Origin: Micromonospora antibiotica
Lineage (GTDB): Bacteria; Actinomycetota; Actinomycetes; Mycobacteriales; Micromonosporaceae
Length of the DNA: 64,000 nucleotides
Direction of reading: 5' to 3'
NCBI RefSeq assembly: GCF_017599305.1
Contig: NZ_JAGFWR010000002.1
Location: 62,001-126,000 of the forward strand
Shown: piece after piece, positions 25,716 through 33,966 of the stretch
Position numbering within the stretch: the first letter of the stretch is position 1
Layout of the letters: every line of letters begins with the position of its first letter
Position numbers and translations under genes: made by a program
The notes under the pieces: model-generated
Told to the model about the DNA's origin: nothing
Seen by the model: the letters and a program-made list of their open reading frames with translations, nothing else
Databases searched by the model: none

Positions 25716-26687
25716 TCACGGCAACGTCCTTCCCGAGTTCGCCAGCCGGTCGGCGAGCGCGATGACACGGTCGCGGAGCTCATCCGGGCGTTCGATGACG
25801 AACGGCAGGTCGAGCGCGGCGAGCACGGCGGGCAGCCAGTCGAGACTCTCGGCCCGGATCTCCACGGACTGCCAGCCTTCGTCCTCGTCCGCTCGCACCT
25901 CGGCGATGCTGGCCGCTAACCGTGTGCGGATCTGCTCAAGTGTTCCTTGTATCCGCAGCGTCACCGCATGCCGGTACGGCGCTCGTGCCATCGAGGTGAG
26001 CAGGCGCCCTGCCGGATCGTTTCCGGCGGGCGGCGGCTCGAACGAGCCAGGAAGTGCTCTCGCGTCCACGATGCGGTCGAGCCGCAAGGTCCGATCCTCG
26101 CCAACCTCCGCATCGGCCCCGGTGACATACCACCGGCCGGCATGGTTGACCAGCCCGAACGGATGCAGCACGCGAGCGCTCTGCCGGCCGTCACGCGAGG
26201 TGTATCGGAGCGAGACCGGCCGGTGATGGCGGACCGCGTCGGCGACGGTGAGCAATACACCGGTCGGCGGCGCTGGGAATTCGCCGGGTTCGGCGGTGAA
26301 AGCGAGGGATTCAAGTACGGCGTCCAGCCGATCCGCGATCCTCGGCGGCAGGACGCGACGAATCTTCGCGGCGGCCGTCTCGCCCGCCGTACCCGTTGCC
26401 GTCGCCAACCCGGCGCGGCGGCCGGCGACCAGGCCGAGCAGGACGGCCAGTGCTTCGTCGTCACTGAGCATCAGCGGCGGCAGACGATATCCGGCGGTGA
26501 GCCGATACCCACCGTGGCGACCCCGCACCGACTCGACCGGCACCTCCAGGTCGACCAGATGACCCACGTAGCGCCTCACCGTACGCGGTTCGACACCCAG
26601 GCGCTCGGCAAGTTCGGCCATCGTCCGGACGCCGCCGGACTGCAGGAGCTCCAGCAGCGTGAGTACCTGAGCTGTCGGTCGTGCCAC
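25716..26687 (-). CDS. YafY-type regulator with HTH and WYL domains
   Basis: This 323-residue regulator has an N-terminal winged HTH (about 1-60; TMAELAERLGVEPRTVRRYVGHL) and a WYL ligand-binding domain in the second half (VSLRYTSRDGRQSARVLHPFGLVNHAGRWYVTG spans the WYL-like core). The C-terminal WCX region follows. It is divergent from the VOC gene at 26786, and a 43-bp dyad between them is a strong candidate operator. It probably represses itself and the VOC gene, or activates the latter. Confidence 0.9.
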   Translation of the reverse strand: MARPTAQVLTLLELLQSGGVRTMAELAERLGVEPRTVRRYVGHLVDLEVPVESVRGRHGGYRLTAGYRLPPLMLSDDEALAVLLGLVAGRRAGLATATGTAGETAAAKIRRVLPPRIADRLDAVLESLAFTAEPGEFPAPPTGVLLTVADAVRHHRPVSLRYTSRDGRQSARVLHPFGLVNHAGRWYVTGADAEVGEDRTLRLDRIVDARALPGSFEPPPAGNDPAGRLLTSMARAPYRHAVTLRIQGTLEQIRTRLAASIAEVRADEDEGWQSVEIRAESLDWLPAVLAALDLPFVIERPDELRDRVIALADRLANSGRTLP

Positions 26688-26697
26688 GGCCTGAACT

Positions 26698-26740
26698 CTA
26701 GACCTGATACTGGACCAGATCTGTCCGGTATCAGGTCTAG
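26698..26740. promoter_or_regulatory. Long dyad between WYL regulator and VOC gene
   Basis: Perfect 13-bp arms CTAGACCTGATAC and GTATCAGGTCTAG surround a 17-base centre that is itself partly paired (GGAC/GTCC). The site lies 10 bases from the regulator start and 45 from the VOC start. It is the obvious binding site for the WYL protein. Confidence 0.75.
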
Positions 26741-26785
26741 CGTGGGTCTCGTCTCTGACACGACCGTACTGAGCAGGGAGAAGAC

Positions 26786-27184
26786 ATGGACTTCGTCTCG
26801 ATCCGCATCATCACCGGCGACGTCAACCGCCTGGTCGACTTCTACGAGAACATCACGGGCGTGCAGGCGGCCTGGGGCAACGAGGACTTCGCCGAGTTGC
26901 GCACCACCCACGGCACGCTGGCGATCGGCAGCACCCGCACGGTCCCGCTGTTCGCACCCGGCTCGGCCCGCCCGGCCGACAACCACACCGTGATCATCGA
27001 GTTCCTCGTGGACGACGTGGACACGCTCTACGAGAAACTGAAGAACGCGGTAGAGGACTTCGTGACCGAACCCACGACCATGCCCTGGGGTAACCGCGCC
27101 CTGCTCTTCCGCGACCCCGACGGCAATCTGGTCAACTTCTTCACCCCGGTGACCCCCGAGGCGATCGAGAAGTTCAGCCGCTGA
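26786..27184 (+). CDS. VOC-family (glyoxalase-like) protein
   Basis: This 132-residue protein has the vicinal oxygen chelate fold. It starts MDFVSIRIITGDVNRLVDFYE, has VIIEFLVDDVDTLYEKL in the middle and closes with LLFRDPDGNLVNFFTP. Members are metal-dependent lyases, dioxygenases or drug-binding proteins. Paired with the WYL regulator, it may respond to or detoxify a small molecule; the ligand is unknown. Confidence 0.88.
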   Translation: MDFVSIRIITGDVNRLVDFYENITGVQAAWGNEDFAELRTTHGTLAIGSTRTVPLFAPGSARPADNHTVIIEFLVDDVDTLYEKLKNAVEDFVTEPTTMPWGNRALLFRDPDGNLVNFFTPVTPEAIEKFSR

Positions 27185-27511
27185 CCGGATCGCCGTAGCG
27201 TCGGTGCTGCGGTACCCGCTCGCCGTCGGCACAGCACTGCACGCTGCCCCAGGCGTACGACCGACGGCGGTGCCTGACACCGTCCATCGTGTCGAGGCGA
27301 TCTCCCACCAGTATCGGTGATCTTCACCGGGACGGCGCGACAGCGGCCGAGCGCCGAGCAGTGGAGCGCCGAGCGGCATCAACTGTGCCAGGCCCACGAG
27401 GCAGGACAGCGCAGTACGGCGATGACGCCGAGATCGTCGACAACGCGTTCGCCCTGCACCCCACTCGTAGCTTGCCCTGCCGCCTGCCCTCGCCGAAGCA
27501 ACATCGCGGTG

Positions 27512-27539
27512 TAGCACCATAACAGTCATTATGGTGCTA
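27512..27539. repeat. 11-bp inverted repeat in AT-rich island
   Basis: TAGCACCATAA, six bases, TTATGGTGCTA is a perfect inverted repeat. It is not followed by a U tract on either strand. It could be an operator, a weak terminator, or a recombination or attachment site. Confidence 0.5.
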
Positions 27540-27567
27540 AACCGTTATGCCCGTTTTGGCTGATCCA

Positions 27568-27590
27568 ATTACTGGTTTGTCATTACTGGT
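27568..27590. repeat. Direct repeat ATTACTGGT in AT-rich island
   Basis: ATTACTGGT occurs twice with a 14-base period. The second copy also forms the short palindrome ATTAC-TG-GTAAT. Its function is unknown. Confidence 0.4.
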
Positions 27591-27737
27591 AATCCGTTAA
27601 TTGATGCAGGGGTGGGTGGCGGCCATCCGGACGTCCTTACTCCGGATGGCCGCCACGGTGGCTCCGACGGGACCGACCGCACCCGGGCCACGCAGGGATC
27701 CATGCCGGGCCGTGGCCCGGGTGCGGGGTGGACCGAC

Positions 27738-28646
27738 TCAGCTCGTGTGGCGAATGATCGAGCCGGCGATCCGTTCGGTGAGCCCGGGCGAGAAGAACGG
27801 GTGGTGGCCCATCCCGGGCACGATCTCCAGCCGCGCGGTGGGGATCTGCGCCGCGACGGCCTCACCGTGGGCCGGCGGGAACAGCGGGTCGTCGCTGCCG
27901 TGCAGGACCAACGTCGCGGCCGTGATGCCAGACAGCGCCGCCCGCCGGTCGTCGTCCCAGCGCCGGCCGGCCAGATCGTGGTTCGCGGCGGCAGCGAGGT
28001 TGTCGGCCCGCTGGTGACAGTGCTCGACGAACCGCCGCGCAGCCGGCTCGTCGAAGGGCAGGACACCACCGTTGAGCACCCGCCAGGTCCGCACGTCGGC
28101 GTCCACGCGTTGACGGGCCGTCGCGCGGGGCGCCTTCGCCGCGTCCATCAGATGGCCGAGGAACCACGCCGTCGGCGGCGGGAGTTCATCAGCCGCAGGC
28201 GGTTGGCCCGCCATCGCCCGCGCCCACGCCGGACCGGGGTTGTTCCCCATCGGAGAAGAGGCCATCGCCGTCAGCGTGCGGACCCGTGACGCCTGGTGCA
28301 GGGCGAGCCACTGCCCGATCGCCGCGCCCAACGACGTCCCCACGACGTGCGCGGCGGTGACGCCGTGGCCGTCCAGGACACCTGCCGCGTCGGCTGTCAG
28401 GTCGGCGAGCGCGTAGGGGTGCGCCGTGAAATCGACGGAGTCGGAACGGCCGGTGTCACGGTGGTCGAAGCGGATCACCTGCCGGCCACTGTCGACCAGG
28501 GCTTCCACCAGGTCGTCGGGCCAGCCGATGCCCTGGGTGGACGTGCCCATGATCAATAGGACGGTGGGGTGGTCCGGGTGGCCGAAACGCTCGGTCCACA
28601 GCCGGACGTGCCCGCGACGAACGAACTTCTCCTCGCCAGTAAGCAT
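27738..28646 (-). CDS. Alpha/beta hydrolase (RdmC/aclacinomycin methylesterase-like)
   Basis: The 302-residue hydrolase has nucleophile Ser105 in GTSLGA, a catalytic Asp in HGSDDPLFP and a His in PGMGHHPFF. The oxyanion segment is LIMGTSTQGIGWP. The overall pattern resembles RdmC-type esterases that remove methyl esters from anthracyclines, but the group is broad and the substrate here is unknown. I placed the start at ATG 28646 (MLTGEEKF); the longer frame upstream lacks similarity. Confidence 0.85.
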   Translation of the reverse strand: MLTGEEKFVRRGHVRLWTERFGHPDHPTVLLIMGTSTQGIGWPDDLVEALVDSGRQVIRFDHRDTGRSDSVDFTAHPYALADLTADAAGVLDGHGVTAAHVVGTSLGAAIGQWLALHQASRVRTLTAMASSPMGNNPGPAWARAMAGQPPAADELPPPTAWFLGHLMDAAKAPRATARQRVDADVRTWRVLNGGVLPFDEPAARRFVEHCHQRADNLAAAANHDLAGRRWDDDRRAALSGITAATLVLHGSDDPLFPPAHGEAVAAQIPTARLEIVPGMGHHPFFSPGLTERIAGSIIRHTS

Positions 28647-28682
28647 GCCGGCACCGTAGCGGTCACCGGATCGCACGTAAGT

Positions 28683-28699
28683 CACTACCCGCTGTAGTG
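28683..28699. promoter_or_regulatory. Palindrome CACTAC-N5-GTAGTG between divergent genes
   Basis: This perfect 6-bp inverted repeat with a five-base centre has the same half-site and spacing (ACTAC-N5-GTAGT) as the first site upstream of cydA. It lies between the divergent hydrolase and the gene at 28791 and could control one or both. Confidence 0.5.
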
Positions 28700-28790
28700 G
28701 AAGAATGCGCCCGTGGGATAATAGCGGGGTAGGGCAGCGGCTGCGGTGAGCCGGATCGTGGTCGTACGCCGCCGGCCTGACAATCGACGG

Positions 28791-29477
28791 GTGACGACGG
28801 CTCTGCACTACTACGTGGTCCACGACGGCGTCGGCGAGCCCGAGGGGTTGCTGGTCGAGGAGTTCCTTCTCGCGGGGGACCACTCCTGCGTCGGGCTGGT
28901 GGGTGGCGGCTGGAGCCGCTCGGAGGGCCGGTGGTGCGACGCGTCGGCCACCAGCCGGCGCCTGCGTGTCGATCCCGCGCTACGGGCCCGGGTGACACCC
29001 GTCAGTCGGACCGGCGCGGCGACGCTCTACCAGGAGCTCTGCGGGGCCGCCCTGCCGCACGAGGCCGTGCTGCGGACGTGCTTCGGTGCACCTGCCGTAC
29101 CACCCTCGCCGCCTCTGCTGCTGCACGGGCGCGAGGCCACCCCGGGGTTCCGCGAGACGCGCCTCTACCGGATCCTGTTCGCCGGCGCGCTGACCCCGGG
29201 TGGCCTCACGGCGCTCGGCGAGGCGTGGCAGATGCCGGTCACCGGCGACCTCGCAGATCCCGGGGTGCGTGTCCTGGGCCCGGTGCGCCGTCGGGTGGGC
29301 CGCGACGCCTTCCGCTGGGAGCTGCGCCGGATCGCCGCGGGCGCCGCCTGGGGACTGGATGTGACGTGCGACCTGACGGGCGACCGTGACGATCCGGTCG
29401 GCGTGCTCCTGCACGGCCTGACGGCGCAGGTGCGGTTCCAGGGGCTGATCCCCGTCACCGTCGACCGGTTCCGCTGA
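28791..29477 (+). CDS. Protein of unknown function
   Basis: The frame encodes 228 residues from GTG 28791 (VTTALHYYVVHDG), or 243 from GTG 28746. It has no signal peptide or membrane segment. It looks like a soluble alpha/beta protein, with TPVSRTGAATLYQELCG, ETRLYRILFAGALTPGG and GVRVLGPVRRRVGRDAFRWELR as its most structured parts. The codon pattern is that of a real gene. I do not recognise the family. A palindrome and an imperfect GC-rich inverted repeat lie upstream, suggesting regulation. Confidence 0.65.
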   Translation: MTTALHYYVVHDGVGEPEGLLVEEFLLAGDHSCVGLVGGGWSRSEGRWCDASATSRRLRVDPALRARVTPVSRTGAATLYQELCGAALPHEAVLRTCFGAPAVPPSPPLLLHGREATPGFRETRLYRILFAGALTPGGLTALGEAWQMPVTGDLADPGVRVLGPVRRRVGRDAFRWELRRIAAGAAWGLDVTCDLTGDRDDPVGVLLHGLTAQVRFQGLIPVTVDRFR

Positions 29478-29662
29478 GCGTCACGGCCGCGGCTCCGCCA
29501 CTGGCGTGAGGGCGGCGAGCGCCTGCGGAGCGTTCTCGCCGCCTGCGGCCGGACGTGGATCGCGCCGTCGTCGGGCACGGTGGCGAGGTGCCGACTGGCG
29601 CGGGGACGTTGACGTCGCTGGCCCTGCCGCCCGGGACCGGGACGCCGGCGGGTCCGGGTCGG

Positions 29663-30391
29663 CTACGGCTGCGGGTGGCGCAGCCGGGCCAGCGACCGGT
29701 CGAGCCACTCGGTCAACAGCGTGCGTTCGGCGTCGGTGAGGCCGGGCAGGTCGGGCGTCAGCGCCGCGAGGGTCACCGCGACGGTGCGCAGGGTCGGGTC
29801 GGGGGTCACCGGGGCGGCGGTGAGGATGCCGCCGAGGACGGCGTCGAGCACGGCGTCGCCCAGTCCGGGGTCGCGTTCCGGCGTGGGGGTCCCCAGCAGG
29901 GTGAGGATGACGCCGGTACCGGCGGCGTGGATCATCATGGTGGCCCGCTGCTCGTCGACCCGCAGCAGGCCGGCGGTGGCGAGCCGGCGCACCCGCGAGC
30001 GCAGCACCGCGAGACCCGCCACCGACGCCGGGGACGGGTCGCCGGGCCCGCGCGTGCCGAGCAACCGGAACAACTCGGGGTTGGCCAGGCCGAACTCCAG
30101 GTGCGTACGCCACCCGGCACGCAGCTCGGCCACCGGGTCGGGCGGGGCGGCATCCGTGCGGTGCGTCTTGGTGGCGACGTAGCTGGCGAGCACGTGTTCG
30201 GCGACGGCGTCGACGAGGCCGTTCTTGTCACCGAACAGCCGGTAGATGGTGGGTGCCTGTACGCCTGCGGCCTGGGCGACGGCTCGGGTGGTCACCGCGT
30301 GTGCCCCGTGTTCACGAAGCAGGCGGGCGGCTGCCGCGACGATGTCGGATCGTACGTCGTCGCGGGGCGGGGTGTCGGGCGTCACGGTCAC
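29663..30391 (-). CDS. TetR-family regulator, divergent from an NmrA-like gene
   Basis: This 242-residue protein has an N-terminal TetR HTH (about 14-62; DIVAAAARLLREHGAHAVTTRAVAQAAGVQAPTIYRLFGDK split across the helices) and a larger helical C-terminal domain. It is divergent from the NmrA-like oxidoreductase at 30480. The short spacer contains inverted repeats fit for its operator, so it probably represses itself and that gene. Confidence 0.88.
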   Translation of the reverse strand: MTVTPDTPPRDDVRSDIVAAAARLLREHGAHAVTTRAVAQAAGVQAPTIYRLFGDKNGLVDAVAEHVLASYVATKTHRTDAAPPDPVAELRAGWRTHLEFGLANPELFRLLGTRGPGDPSPASVAGLAVLRSRVRRLATAGLLRVDEQRATMMIHAAGTGVILTLLGTPTPERDPGLGDAVLDAVLGGILTAAPVTPDPTLRTVAVTLAALTPDLPGLTDAERTLLTEWLDRSLARLRHPQP

Positions 30392-30462
30392 GAATCAACG
30401 ATAACAGCCCCTTGTTAGCGACGGAATATCGATGTTAACGTCTGCGGCGTAACGTTGATTCG
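30391..30462. promoter_or_regulatory. Inverted-repeat-rich spacer between tetR and the NmrA-like gene
   Basis: CGAATCAACG at 30391-30400 and CGTTGATTCG at 30453-30462 form a perfect 10-bp inverted repeat near the two start codons. Between them lie smaller dyads, including TAACA/TGTTA. This arrangement fits a TetR operator region controlling both genes. Confidence 0.55.
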
Positions 30463-30479
30463 TCGAAGGGGTCGCTCTC

Positions 30480-31376
30480 GTGTTCGTCATCACCGGTGCC
30501 ACCGGGCAGCTCGGCTCCCGGATCGTCGACCAACTGCTGGCCCGGGTGCCCGCCACCACCGTGGGGGTGAGCGTGCGCGACGTCGACAAGGCCGCCCACC
30601 TGGCCGAACGCGGTGTACGGGTCCGCCGGGGGGACTTCACCGAGCCCGCCACGCTGGAGCACGCCTTCGCCGGGGCCGACCGGGTGCTGATCGTGTCCGC
30701 CGCCATCCGGGGCGGCGACGCGGTCACCGCGAACCGGGCCGCCGTCGACGCCGCCCGCGCCGCGGGAGCCGCCCGCATCCTCTACACCAGCCACCAGGCC
30801 GCCTCCCGCGACTCCCTCTTCCCCGCCCAGGTCACCCACGCCGCCACCGAGGAGCACCTCGCCGCGACCGGGGTGCCCTTCACCGCCCTGCGCAACGGCT
30901 TCTACGCCAGCGCCCTCGGGTTCGTCATCGGCGACGCCCTGACCACCGGCCGCCTGGTGGCGCCGGCCGACGGGCCGGTGTCCTGGACCGCGCACGACGA
31001 CCTGGCCGAGGCCGCCGCCATCGCGCTGACCGGTCAGGGCGTGCTCGACGGCGTCACCCCCGCGTTGACCGCCGGGGAGGTGCTCGACCTGGCGGACGTC
31101 GCCGGCATCCTCACCGACCTCACCGGACGTACCGTCACCCGGGTCGTCCTCGACGACGACGAGTGGCGGGCCACCGCCGTCGCCCGGGGCATGCCCGAGG
31201 CCGCCGCCGACTTCACCCTCGGCATGTACCGGGCGGCCCGGCGGGGCGAGTTCGCCGTCACCGACCCGACCCTGGCGGCACTCCTCGGCCGGCGTCCGAC
31301 GCCCGCCCGGTCGGTGCTCGAAACCCTCGTCGCCGCCGGGTCTCCCACCGGCCCTCAGCCCGCACGTCGAGCCTGA
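30480..31376 (+). CDS. NmrA-like NAD(P)-binding oxidoreductase
   Basis: The 298-residue protein opens with FVITGATGQLGSRIVDQLL, the atypical-SDR Rossmann motif. Its segments VRRGDFTEPATLEHAFAGAD and RILYTSHQAASRDSLFPAQV match the NmrA / quinone oxidoreductase 2 group. Those bind NAD(P)H and act as quinone reductases or redox sensors. GTG 30480 has GAAGGGG upstream. Control by the divergent TetR is likely. Confidence 0.87.
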   Translation: MFVITGATGQLGSRIVDQLLARVPATTVGVSVRDVDKAAHLAERGVRVRRGDFTEPATLEHAFAGADRVLIVSAAIRGGDAVTANRAAVDAARAAGAARILYTSHQAASRDSLFPAQVTHAATEEHLAATGVPFTALRNGFYASALGFVIGDALTTGRLVAPADGPVSWTAHDDLAEAAAIALTGQGVLDGVTPALTAGEVLDLADVAGILTDLTGRTVTRVVLDDDEWRATAVARGMPEAAADFTLGMYRAARRGEFAVTDPTLAALLGRRPTPARSVLETLVAAGSPTGPQPARRA

Positions 31377-31428
31377 GCCACGCCACACGGCCCGGCGCGC
31401 GGGACACGGTGGTGCGAGGATCGGTCGC

Positions 31429-32013
31429 ATGCCCACCGAGGAACGGCTGACCGGTCGCGGGATCCGGGACGCCATCGACGAACTGACCCGCACGCTCGGC
31501 CCGTACACCGACCGGGACTGGACCGGGCCCGCCGGTGGCCTGGACTGGTCGTGCTGGGCGACCGCCGCGCACATCGCCCATGACCTGCTCGGCTACGCCA
31601 CCCAGCTCACCGGCCGCCCCGACACCGCCTACCTCCCGCTCGACCTGCGGGTACGCCCCGACGCCACCCCGGCGCAGGTGCTGGTGGTGGTGGCCGCCTG
31701 CGGGGGGCTGCTCGCCGCCGCGCTCGACACCGTGCCCGCGCACACCCGGGCCTGGCACTGGGGGCCCTGCGACCCGCCCGGCTTCGCCGCCATGGGCATC
31801 GCCGAGACGCTGCTGCACACGTACGACATCACCGGTGGGCTCGGGGTGACGTGGCGGCCCCCGGCGGCGCCCAGCTCGGCGGTGCTGGGACGGCTGTTTC
31901 CCGACGCGCCCGCCGGTGATCCGGCCGACGTGCTGCTCTGGATGACCGGGCGGATCGCCCTGGCCGGCCGGCCGCGACGCACCGACTGGACCTGGCGGGC
32001 CGCCGTCGGCTGA
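31429..32013 (+). CDS. Maleylpyruvate isomerase-type (DinB-2) domain protein
   Basis: The 194-residue protein has the N-terminal four-helix fold of mycothiol-dependent maleylpyruvate isomerases and DinB-like proteins. It shows LDWSCWATAAHIAHDLLGYA with a metal-type His and MGIAETLLHTYDIT with another. Actinobacteria use such proteins as mycothiol-S-transferases or metalloenzymes of unknown substrate. It lies 52 bases after the NmrA-like gene and may be cotranscribed. Confidence 0.78.
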   Translation: MPTEERLTGRGIRDAIDELTRTLGPYTDRDWTGPAGGLDWSCWATAAHIAHDLLGYATQLTGRPDTAYLPLDLRVRPDATPAQVLVVVAACGGLLAAALDTVPAHTRAWHWGPCDPPGFAAMGIAETLLHTYDITGGLGVTWRPPAAPSSAVLGRLFPDAPAGDPADVLLWMTGRIALAGRPRRTDWTWRAAVG

Positions 32014-32059
32014 CCCGCAGCCGGGCCGGATCGGACACCGGCGGGTCGACGGCGGTCGT

Positions 32060-32533
32060 TCAGGCCCGCCGCCACGGCCAGCGCCACCGTCGCCCGGGAC
32101 GCGGCGGGAGCGCCCGTGCCGGCGCGGCCCCGGCGGCGGCGTTCCGGGCGGTGCGGTGGGCCCGCCACTGGCGCAGCACCGCCTCGGTGTCGACCGGGCG
32201 GACCACCACCCGGGGGCCCTCGGGGTACCGCAGCCAGGCGACGATCTCCTGGTTGAGCAGCCCGACGAACTCCCGGACCGACTCCTCGGTGGGCAGGTCA
32301 CGGACCTCGTTGGGGACCTGCTCGACCCGGCGGCGCAACTGCAACGGGGTGGGCAGCAGCAGGTCGGTGGGCAGCGCCTCCCGCTCCAGGAAACTCCTGA
32401 TCCACCAGGACTCGTCGTAGGGGAGGTCCCGGCCGGGGATCGGTTTGCCCATGCCGGGCAGGTTGTCGAACTCGCCGCGCTCCTGGGCGCTGCGGATCTG
32501 CGCCTCGACCGCCGCCTCCCACGCGTCCACCAT
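32060..32533 (-). CDS. DUF1992 (DnaJ-C28-like) protein
   Basis: The 157-residue product has the DUF1992 signature: VEAQIRSAQERGEFDNLPGMGKPIP near the N terminus (seen also in the J-domain protein DNAJC28), followed by a helical segment and a basic C terminus. Function is unknown. ATG 32533 was chosen because GGAGGTG sits seven bases upstream; the GTG at 32542 overlaps that ribosome site. Confidence 0.85.
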   Translation of the reverse strand: MVDAWEAAVEAQIRSAQERGEFDNLPGMGKPIPGRDLPYDESWWIRSFLEREALPTDLLLPTPLQLRRRVEQVPNEVRDLPTEESVREFVGLLNQEIVAWLRYPEGPRVVVRPVDTEAVLRQWRAHRTARNAAAGAAPARALPPRPGRRWRWPWRRA

Positions 32534-32621
32534 CGCGGGCACCTCCCCCGTCCACCGTCCTGGCCGTCACCGGTGCAGCGCCGACGCGGGGGCCGGCATT
32601 CCCGGCTGCCCGGTGGCCGGC

Positions 32622-33170
32622 TCAGCCGTGGTGGCGGACGTGGCGGTGCCCGTCGCGGGGAAACGGTGGCCGGGCGGGCAGCACCTCGACGAAGGGGAAC
32701 CCCGCCTTCTCCGCCACCCGGCAGGACGCCGGATTGTCGACCTGGTGCAGCAGTTCCAGCCGGGTCAGCCCGGTCGCGGCGAACCGGGTGAACGCCCAGC
32801 GGCTCACCGCGTCCACCGCCCGGGACGCGACGCCACGGCCACGGGCCGGCCCGGCCGTCCAGTAGCCGATCTCCGCGTCGGCGCGTCCCGGCACCACGTC
32901 CTTGAGCAGGACACAGGCGACCAGCCGTTCGCCGGCGGGCAGCGGCTCGCAGACGGCGAAGCTGAACCGGCGGTCCGCCGCCCAGCCCTGCCGGTTGCCG
33001 GCCACCCAGCGTCTCGCCTGCGCCGGGGTGGTCAACGGGTTGCGGGTCCGGGCCCGCAGCTCCGGGTCCCGGTGGGCCTCGACCAGGGCGTCGACGTCGT
33101 CGTCGCGCCACCAGCGCAGGACCAGTGCGGGGGCGGCGGCGGTGGGGGCGGTCCGCAGGGTCACCGACAT
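32622..33170 (-). CDS. GNAT acetyltransferase, RimJ/RimL type
   Basis: The 182-residue GNAT protein has LVLRWWRDDDVDALVEAHRDPELRART at the start and the acetyl-CoA loop GRGVASRAVDAVSRWAF near residues 120-136. It continues LTRLELLHQVDNPASCRVAEKAGF, the usual RimJ/RimL C-terminal block. Members acetylate protein N termini or small amines. ATG 33170 begins the family alignment. The target is unknown. Confidence 0.88.
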   Translation of the reverse strand: MSVTLRTAPTAAAPALVLRWWRDDDVDALVEAHRDPELRARTRNPLTTPAQARRWVAGNRQGWAADRRFSFAVCEPLPAGERLVACVLLKDVVPGRADAEIGYWTAGPARGRGVASRAVDAVSRWAFTRFAATGLTRLELLHQVDNPASCRVAEKAGFPFVEVLPARPPFPRDGHRHVRHHG

Positions 33171-33310
33171 CTGAGCAGTGTGGCCGCTGTCACCGCCGGT
33201 CCGGAACCCCTGCCTTACCGGGTTCGGGGCCGGCGTCACGTCGTACCGGGACGGCCGGTGACGGCGCGGCGGCGTAGGGTGCGGTCGGGGACGGCGGAGC
33301 GGGGGCGGCG

Positions 33311-33961
33311 ATGGTCACGGTCGGTGCGGTGGCGGGAATCGCCCTGGTGGCGCTCGGTCTGGTGCTCACCCCCGGGCCGAACATGGTCTACCTGGTGTCG
33401 CGGTCGGTCAGCCAGGGCCGCCGGGCCGGGCTGGTGTCCCTGCTCGGGGTGGCCGCCGGGTTCGGGGTCTACCTGGCCGCCGCCGTCGCCGGCATCGCCA
33501 CGGTCTTCGTGCTGGTGCCGCCGCTGTACACGGCGGTGAAGCTGGCCGGTGCGGCGTACCTGCTGTGGTTGGCGTGGCGGACGTTGCGCCCGGGTGGGCG
33601 GTCGGCGTTCACCCCGCAGGAGTTGCCGGTGGACCGGCCGCGCCGGCTGTTCGCCATGGGACTGCTCACCAACCTGCTCAACCCCAAGATCGCCATCTTG
33701 TACGTGTCGCTGCTGCCGCAGTTCGTCGATCCCACCCGGGGTGACGTGGCGGTGCAGAGCCTGCTGCTCGGTGGCACCCAGATCGTCGTGGCCCTGTCGG
33801 TGAACACCCTGATCGTGTTGACCGCCGGGTCGGTGTCGGCGTTCCTGGTGCGCCGGCCGGGCTGGGCCCGGGTCCAGCGGTGGGTGACCGGCAGCGTGCT
33901 CGCCGCGATGGCGGTACGGATCGCCGCCGACCGGTCCCGGGCGGCAGTGGCCAGCGGCTGA
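33311..33961 (+). CDS. LysE-family translocator
   Basis: LysE/RhtB exporters expel amino acids such as lysine, threonine or homoserine. The 216-residue protein has about six transmembrane helices with the start LVALGLVLTPGPNMVYLVSRS (the family PGP motif) and NLLNPKIAILYVSLLPQFV (the family NPK motif). It is divergent from the GNAT gene and converges on the ligase gene with a five-base gap. Confidence 0.93.
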   Translation: MVTVGAVAGIALVALGLVLTPGPNMVYLVSRSVSQGRRAGLVSLLGVAAGFGVYLAAAVAGIATVFVLVPPLYTAVKLAGAAYLLWLAWRTLRPGGRSAFTPQELPVDRPRRLFAMGLLTNLLNPKIAILYVSLLPQFVDPTRGDVAVQSLLLGGTQIVVALSVNTLIVLTAGSVSAFLVRRPGWARVQRWVTGSVLAAMAVRIAADRSRAAVASG

Positions 33962-33966
33962 TCCGC

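Larger units (their letters stand above)
27185..27737. other. Intergenic stretch ending in an AT-rich island
   Basis: No convincing gene is seen in this 550-base spacer between the VOC gene and the hydrolase. The left part is ordinary GC-rich DNA with shadow frames only. The segment from about 27510 to 27605 is unusually AT-rich for this genome and holds a hairpin and a short direct repeat, listed separately. Confidence 0.5.

Noticed and set aside
26576..27529. A 317-codon minus-strand frame covering the VOC gene
   Set aside because: It is antisense to a clear VOC gene and crosses the operator dyad.
28683..28740. Rho-independent terminator between the hydrolase and the gene at 28791
   Set aside because: Both genes start away from this point, so no transcript ends here; the repeats are better read as operators.
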